NCBI GenBank assembly: GCA_963756455.1
Contig: CAVWNC010000004.1
Location: 1,178,001 to 1,242,000, forward strand
DNA from: DASQPA01 sp963756455
GTDB lineage: Bacteria > Acidobacteriota > Thermoanaerobaculia > Multivoradales > UBA5704
Length of the DNA stretch: 64,000 nucleotides
Direction of reading: 5' to 3'
In this document: positions 32,201 to 38,200 of the stretch, piece by piece
Position numbering within the stretch: the first letter of the stretch is position 1
Layout: each line of letters opens with the position of its first letter
Position numbers and translations under genes: made by a program
Notes under the pieces: model-generated
Told to the model about the DNA's origin: nothing
The model's input: only the letters and a program-made list of their open reading frames with translations
Databases searched by the model: none

Positions 32201-35200
32201 CGCGAACGAGACGACCTCCTCGCCGCACCGCACGGCGACCGCGTCCGGGCCCGCCGCCGCCTGCTCCGCAAAGAGCTCGTGGAGGCAGCGGGGCGAGACC
32301 GGCCGCGCCGTGCGGTTCCAGTCGTGGAGCACCTGGCGGCGTTCCTCCTCCCCCATCCAGGCGAGGTCCGCGAGGCCCGCGAGCGGCCGTTCGCTCATCT
32401 GCGCCAGCACCCTTCCAACCTGCTCCCCGATCTGCCGCGCCGTCGCGGCGTCGAAGAGATCGGTGCTGTAGACGAGCCAGCCGGCGAGCCCATCCGCGGC
32501 CGGGGCGAGACCGAGGCTCAGGTCGAGCTGCGCGCTCTCCGGCGCCAGGTCGAGCTCGCGCACCGCGATCCCCGGCAGCTCCAGGTCTGCGGCGGCAGCG
32601 CCTGAGAAGCTCGCGAGCGCCAGCATCGTCTGGAAGAGCGCCATGCGGCCGAGGTCGCGCTCCGGCGCCAGCGCCTCGACCACCCGCTCGAACGGCACCT
32701 CCTGGTGCGCGTAGGCGCCGAGCGCCGCCTCGCGCATCCCACCGAGGAGGTCGCGGCAGGAGCCCTCCCCGACCGCCACCCGCAGCACCAGCGTGTTGAC
32801 GAAGAACCCGATCAACCCCTCGGTCTCCAGCCGGTCGCGGTGGGCGACCGGGGTGCCGAAGGCGACTTCGCCCTGGCCGCAGAAACGCCAGAGGACGGCC
32901 GCCCAGGCCGCGGCGAGCGCCATGAAGAGCGTCACGCCCTCGCGGCGGCAGAGCGCCTGGGCCGCGGCGACCCGCGCGCCGTCGAGCTGCACCCGCTCGC
33001 CCGCGCCGCGCGAGCTCAGGCGGGCCGGGCGCGGCCGATCGGTGGGAAGGTCGAGCGGCGGCAGGCCGGCGAGGCGCTCGCGCCAGTAGTCGACCTGCCG
33101 CTCGGCCGCCGGCGCCGCGAGCCGGCGCCGCTGCCAGATGGCATAGTCGGCGTACTGGATCGGCAGCTCGGGGAGGGGCGAGGGCAGGCCCACGGCGAAG
33201 GCCGTGTAGAGCGCTCCCAACTCGCGCACCAGCACCCCCACCGACCAGCCGTCGGCGACGACGTGGTGCAGGGCGACGACCAGCGCGCTCTCGTCCGCGG
33301 CGAGCCGCAGGAGCTCGGCGCGGACGAGCGGGCCGCGCTCTAGGTCGAAGGGTCGCCGGTCCGCCGCCCGCGCCCGGGCCTCTACCGCCGCGTCCCCAGA
33401 GGCGACCTCCGCCGCCGCCCCCGCCAGGAGATCGACGACCGTGAGAAGCCCCGGCCGCGCCGCCTCGACCCGCTGCACCACCCCTTCCGCGGTCTCGACG
33501 AACCGCGTGCGCAGCACCGCGTGCCGGCGCACCACCTCGTCGAGGCCGCGGCCGAGCGCCGCAACGTCGAGCCGGCCGCTCAGGCGGAGGGCCGCGGTCA
33601 GGTGGTAGGCGCCGCTCCCCGGCTCCAGGCGCTCCAGGAACCACAGGCGCTGTTGGGCCGGCGAGAGCGGCGCCTCGCCGCCGGGCGCGGCGCGCTCGAT
33701 CGCCCCGGTCTCGCCGGTTTCGCCGCTCTCGCCGCCCGCCGCCCCGTCGATCCACCGCGCCAGCGTCGCCAGGCCCGGCGCGGCGAAGAGCTGCCGCAGC
33801 GGCAGCTCCACCCCGAAGATCCGGCGCACCCGCGAGGCCACCTGCGCGGCGACGAGAGAGTGACCGCCGAGAGCGAAGAAGTCGTCCTCCACAGACACCT
33901 CGGCGCGCTCCAGCACCTCGCACCAGATCCCGGCGAGCAGCTCCTCGGTCGCGGTGCGCGGCGCGCGGCCCATGCCTCCGATGCCGCCGATGCCTCCAGC
34001 CGCCACCTCCGGCACCGGCAGGGCGCGCTGGTCGAGCTTGCCGTTGGCGGTCCGCGGCAGAGCGTCGAGCGCCATCCAGACCGAGGGCACCAGGGGCTCG
34101 GGCAGCCGCTCGCGCAGGTGGCGGCGGAGAGCGGCGAGATCGACCTCCCCACCCCGCCCCACCACGTAGGCGGCGAGCCGCCTCTCCCCCGGCCGATCCT
34201 CCCGCGCCACCACCGCGGCGCGCTCCACCGCCGGATGCTCTTCGAGCACCGCCTGCACCTCACCGGGCTCGATCCGGTAGCCGCGGATCTTGACCTGCGC
34301 GTCTAAGCGGCCGAGGAATTCGAGGTTTCCGTCGTCGCGCCAGCGCACCCGGTCGCCGGTCCGATAGAGCCGCGACCCGGGCTCGCCCCGCTCGCCGGCG
34401 AACGGGTTCGGGACGAAACGCTCGGCGGTGCGCTCCGGCCGATCGAGGTAGCCCCGCGCTAGCCCCGCTCCCCCGACGTAGAGCTCCCCTGGAGCGCCGA
34501 CCGGCAGGAGTTCGAGCGCGCCGCCCAGAACGTAGACCTGTACGTCCGCCAGAGGACGCCCGATAGGGAAACGGGTGAGACCCCGGGTCTCCGCCGCCAG
34601 CGCCGCCAGCACCCCATGGCAGGCCGTGAAGGTGGTGGCCTCGGTCGGGCCGTACCCGTTGACGATCCGGGCGCCGGGACGCATCCGCGCCGCCGCCCGC
34701 CGCACGTGCGCCGCCGACACCGCCTCGCCGCCGACGAGGAGCTGGCGGACCTCCGCCAGGGCTTCCGGCGCCTCGTCGACATAGGCGCTGAACAGCGCCG
34801 CGGTCAGCCAGAGCGTCGTGATGCCATGGCGGCCGACGAGGTCGCCGAGCCCCGCCGCCGAGGGGAGATCGGCGGGCGCCAGGACGACGCGACCACCGTT
34901 GAGGAGCGCCCCCCAAAGCTCGAAGGTGGAGGCGTCAAAGCTGATCGGCGCCAGGTGCAACAGGGTTTCGTCCGGAGAGAGATCGCAGTACGAGTTGCCG
35001 CAGACCAGCCGGACGACGGAGCGGTGGCAGATCACCACCCCCTTCGGCCGTCCGGTCGAGCCGGAGGTGTACATCACGTAGGCCGCGTTGGTGGGGTCCA
35101 CCTCGGGCTCGGCGGTTTCCGGCGTTTCCGGCGTCACCGGCGCCTGCGGCTCCGCGCCGGCCGCTCCTTCCAGCCGCACGAACCGGCCGGACCAGCCCGA

Positions 35201-38200
35201 CAGGCGGGGCGCGAGGTCGCCCGTCGTGAGGACCAGCGCCGCGCGGGCGTCGGCGAGCAGCCAGCCCAGCCGCTCGGCGGGCCACTCGGTATCCAGGGGC
35301 AGGTAGGCCCCGCCCGCCTTGAGCACCCCCAGGATCGCCACCACCAGGTCCAGCGAGCGCGGGAGACAGATCCCGACCCGCGCCTCGGGTCCGACGCCCA
35401 GAGCGCGCAGCCGGCGCGCCAGCCGGGCCGCGCGCCGGTCGAGCTCGCCGTAGCTCACCGCCCCGTCTTCGGCGACGAGTGCGGCGACGAGCGCCACGGC
35501 GTGCGGCCGGGCGCGCGCCTCTGCCGCGAAGCGCCGGTGGACCCGGGTTTCGGCGGGCCCGGGGCGCTCGGTGCGGTTCCAGGCGAAGAGAACCTGCTGC
35601 CGCTCGATGGCGCCGAGGAAGTCGATCTCCTCGAGCGGCCTCTCGGGGTGCTCGGCCCCCTCCGCGAGCAGGCGGAGGAGCCCTGCCGCCATCCGCCGTG
35701 CCGTCGCCGGCTCGTAGAGGTCGGTGCTGAAGACGAGCCAGCCGCCGACCTCACCGACCCGGCCGTTCTCCTCCTCTTCGAGCAGCAGGTTGAGCTCCAG
35801 CTGGGCAGTCCGCGGCGCCCGCTCGATCCGGCCGAGGGTGAGGCCGGGGAGACGCCGCTCCAGACGCGGCGCTCGGTGAAGCGCGAGGATCGTCTGCACG
35901 AGCGGCGCCGACCCCGAGTCCCGCCCGCCGCCCGCCTGCTCGACCACCCGGTCGAAGGGCGCCTCCTGGTGCGCGAAGGCGGCGAGCGCCGTCGCCCGTG
36001 CCCGGTCGAGGAGCTCCCCAAATCCACGGCGGGGGTCGATCTCGGTGCGGAGCACCAGGGTGTTGACGAAAAAGCCGATGAGGCCGTGGAGCTCGGCCCG
36101 GTGGCGGTTCGAAACGGCCGTGCCGACCGCCAGCTCGCCCTGCCCGCTGAAGCGCCAGAGGACCCCCTGCCAGGCGGCGAGGAGCGCCATGAAAAGGGTC
36201 GCCCCCTGGCCGCGCGCCCGCTCGCGCACCGGCTCTGTGAGAGCGCGCGGCAGCCGCACCGGCTCTCCGGCGCCGCGGTCGGAGAGCGTCGCCGGGCGCG
36301 GGTGGTCGGTCGGCAGCTCCAGGCGCGGAAGGTCGCGCAGATGCTCCCGCCAGTAGGCGAGCGGGGCGTCGAGCGCGCCCGAAGCGAGGCGCGCGCGCTG
36401 CCATACGGCGTAGTCGGCGTACTGGATCGGGAGGTCCGGCAGCTCGGCGGGCCGGCCGAGGACGGCGGCGCCGTAGAGGGCGGCGAGCTCGCCGAGCAGC
36501 ACCTCGATCGACCCGCCGTCGCTCGCGATGTGATGGAGGGTCAGGAGCAGCACGTGCTCGCGCCGGCCGAGGCCGAGGAGGAGAGCGCGGAACGGCGGCC
36601 CGGCCGCGAGATCGAAAGGCCGGAGCGCCTCCTCGTCGGCCCGCTCGCGCCAGCACGCCTCCCGGCGCTCGCCGGGGAGCGCCGAGAGATCGATCACACA
36701 TGGGGGCAGCCGCGGGTGCGGCTCGATTTCCTGCCGCGGCACGCCGTCGACGGCCGAGAACCGAGTGCGGAGGACGTCGTGCCGGCGCGCGATCTCCGCC
36801 AGCGCGCCGAACAGGGGACCGACGGCCAGGTCCCCGCTCAGGCGGACGGCACCCGGGACGTTGTAGGCCGCGCTCTCGGGGGCGAGCGTCCACAGGAGCC
36901 AGAGGCGCGCCTGGCCGGACGACAGGGGGAAGCCACGTGACCCCGCCGGGGACGACGCGAGGATCGGGGCGAGCGCGGCCCCCCGGGCGCGCGCCACCGC
37001 GGCGGCGACCGCCCGTACGGTCGGCCGCTCGAAGACGGCGCGCACCGGCAGCTCGACGCCGAGCTCCGCGTTGACCTGCGCGAGGAGCCGGCCGACGAGG
37101 AGCGAGTTGCCGCCGACTTCAAAAAAGTCGTCCTCGACGCCGAGCCCCCCGACGCCCACGAGCCCCTGCCAGAGGCCGAGCACCCGGGCCTCGGTCTCAT
37201 GGGCCGGTGGCTCCGGCTCGCCCGCCACACCCGCCGTGCCCAGGGCAGCGCCGGGCCACGGCAGCGCCGCGTAGTCCACCTTGCGGCTCGGCGTCTCCGG
37301 GAGCGCGTCGAGCCAGATCCAGGCGCCCGGGACCATGGGCTCGGGCAGCCGCCGGCGCGCGTGGGCCCTGAGCTCGCCGGCCGTGGGCCGGAGCGCCGCC
37401 GCGCGGAGGACCAGATAGGCGGCGAGCCCCGGCTCGCCGGCGGGGAGAACCTTGAGGTCCACGGCGCAGCGCTCGACCGCGGGGTGGCCGGCCAGGACGG
37501 CCTCGACCTCCCCGGCCTCAATGCGGAAGCCGCGCAACTTGAGCTGCCGGTCGATGCGGCCGAGGAAACGGAGGTCGCCCGCGGCGTCCTGCCGCACCAG
37601 GTCGCCGGTACGGTAGAGCCGCTCGCCGGGCCGGCTGGCGCCGGGGTGGGGAACGAAGCGCTCCGCCGTCGCGTCGGGCCGGCCGAGGTAGCCGTGCCCG
37701 AGCCCCGCGCCGGCGACCCCGAGCTCGCCCGCGGCTCCCGACGGCACCGGCGCCAGGAGCGGATTGAGGACGAGGCACGAGGCCCCGGCGACCGGCCGCC
37801 CGATGGGCACCGTCCCGCCGTCGCGGAGCGCGCTCCGCCGCACCGGTTGGAGGGTGGCGAAGACCGTCGTCTCGGTCGGTCCGTAGAGGTTCCACAGCTC
37901 GGCGCCGCCGTCGACCAGGCGGTGGGCGAGGTTCGCGGCGAGCGCCTCGCCGCCGCAGAGGAGCCGCATCCCCGGACGCGGCTGCCAGCCCGCGTCGAGG
38001 AGCATCCGCCAAGTCGCCGGCGTGCCCTGGACGACGCTCGCCCGGCAGCGCTCGATGAACGCGGCCAAGAGGCGGCCGTCGACCGCCGTCCCGGCATCGC
38101 AGAGGTGGACCGTCGCTCCCCTGGCGAGGGGGAAGAGCAGCTCGGTGACGGCGAAGTCGAAGGCGAGGGTGGTGGCGGCGGCGACCCGATCGTCGGCGCG

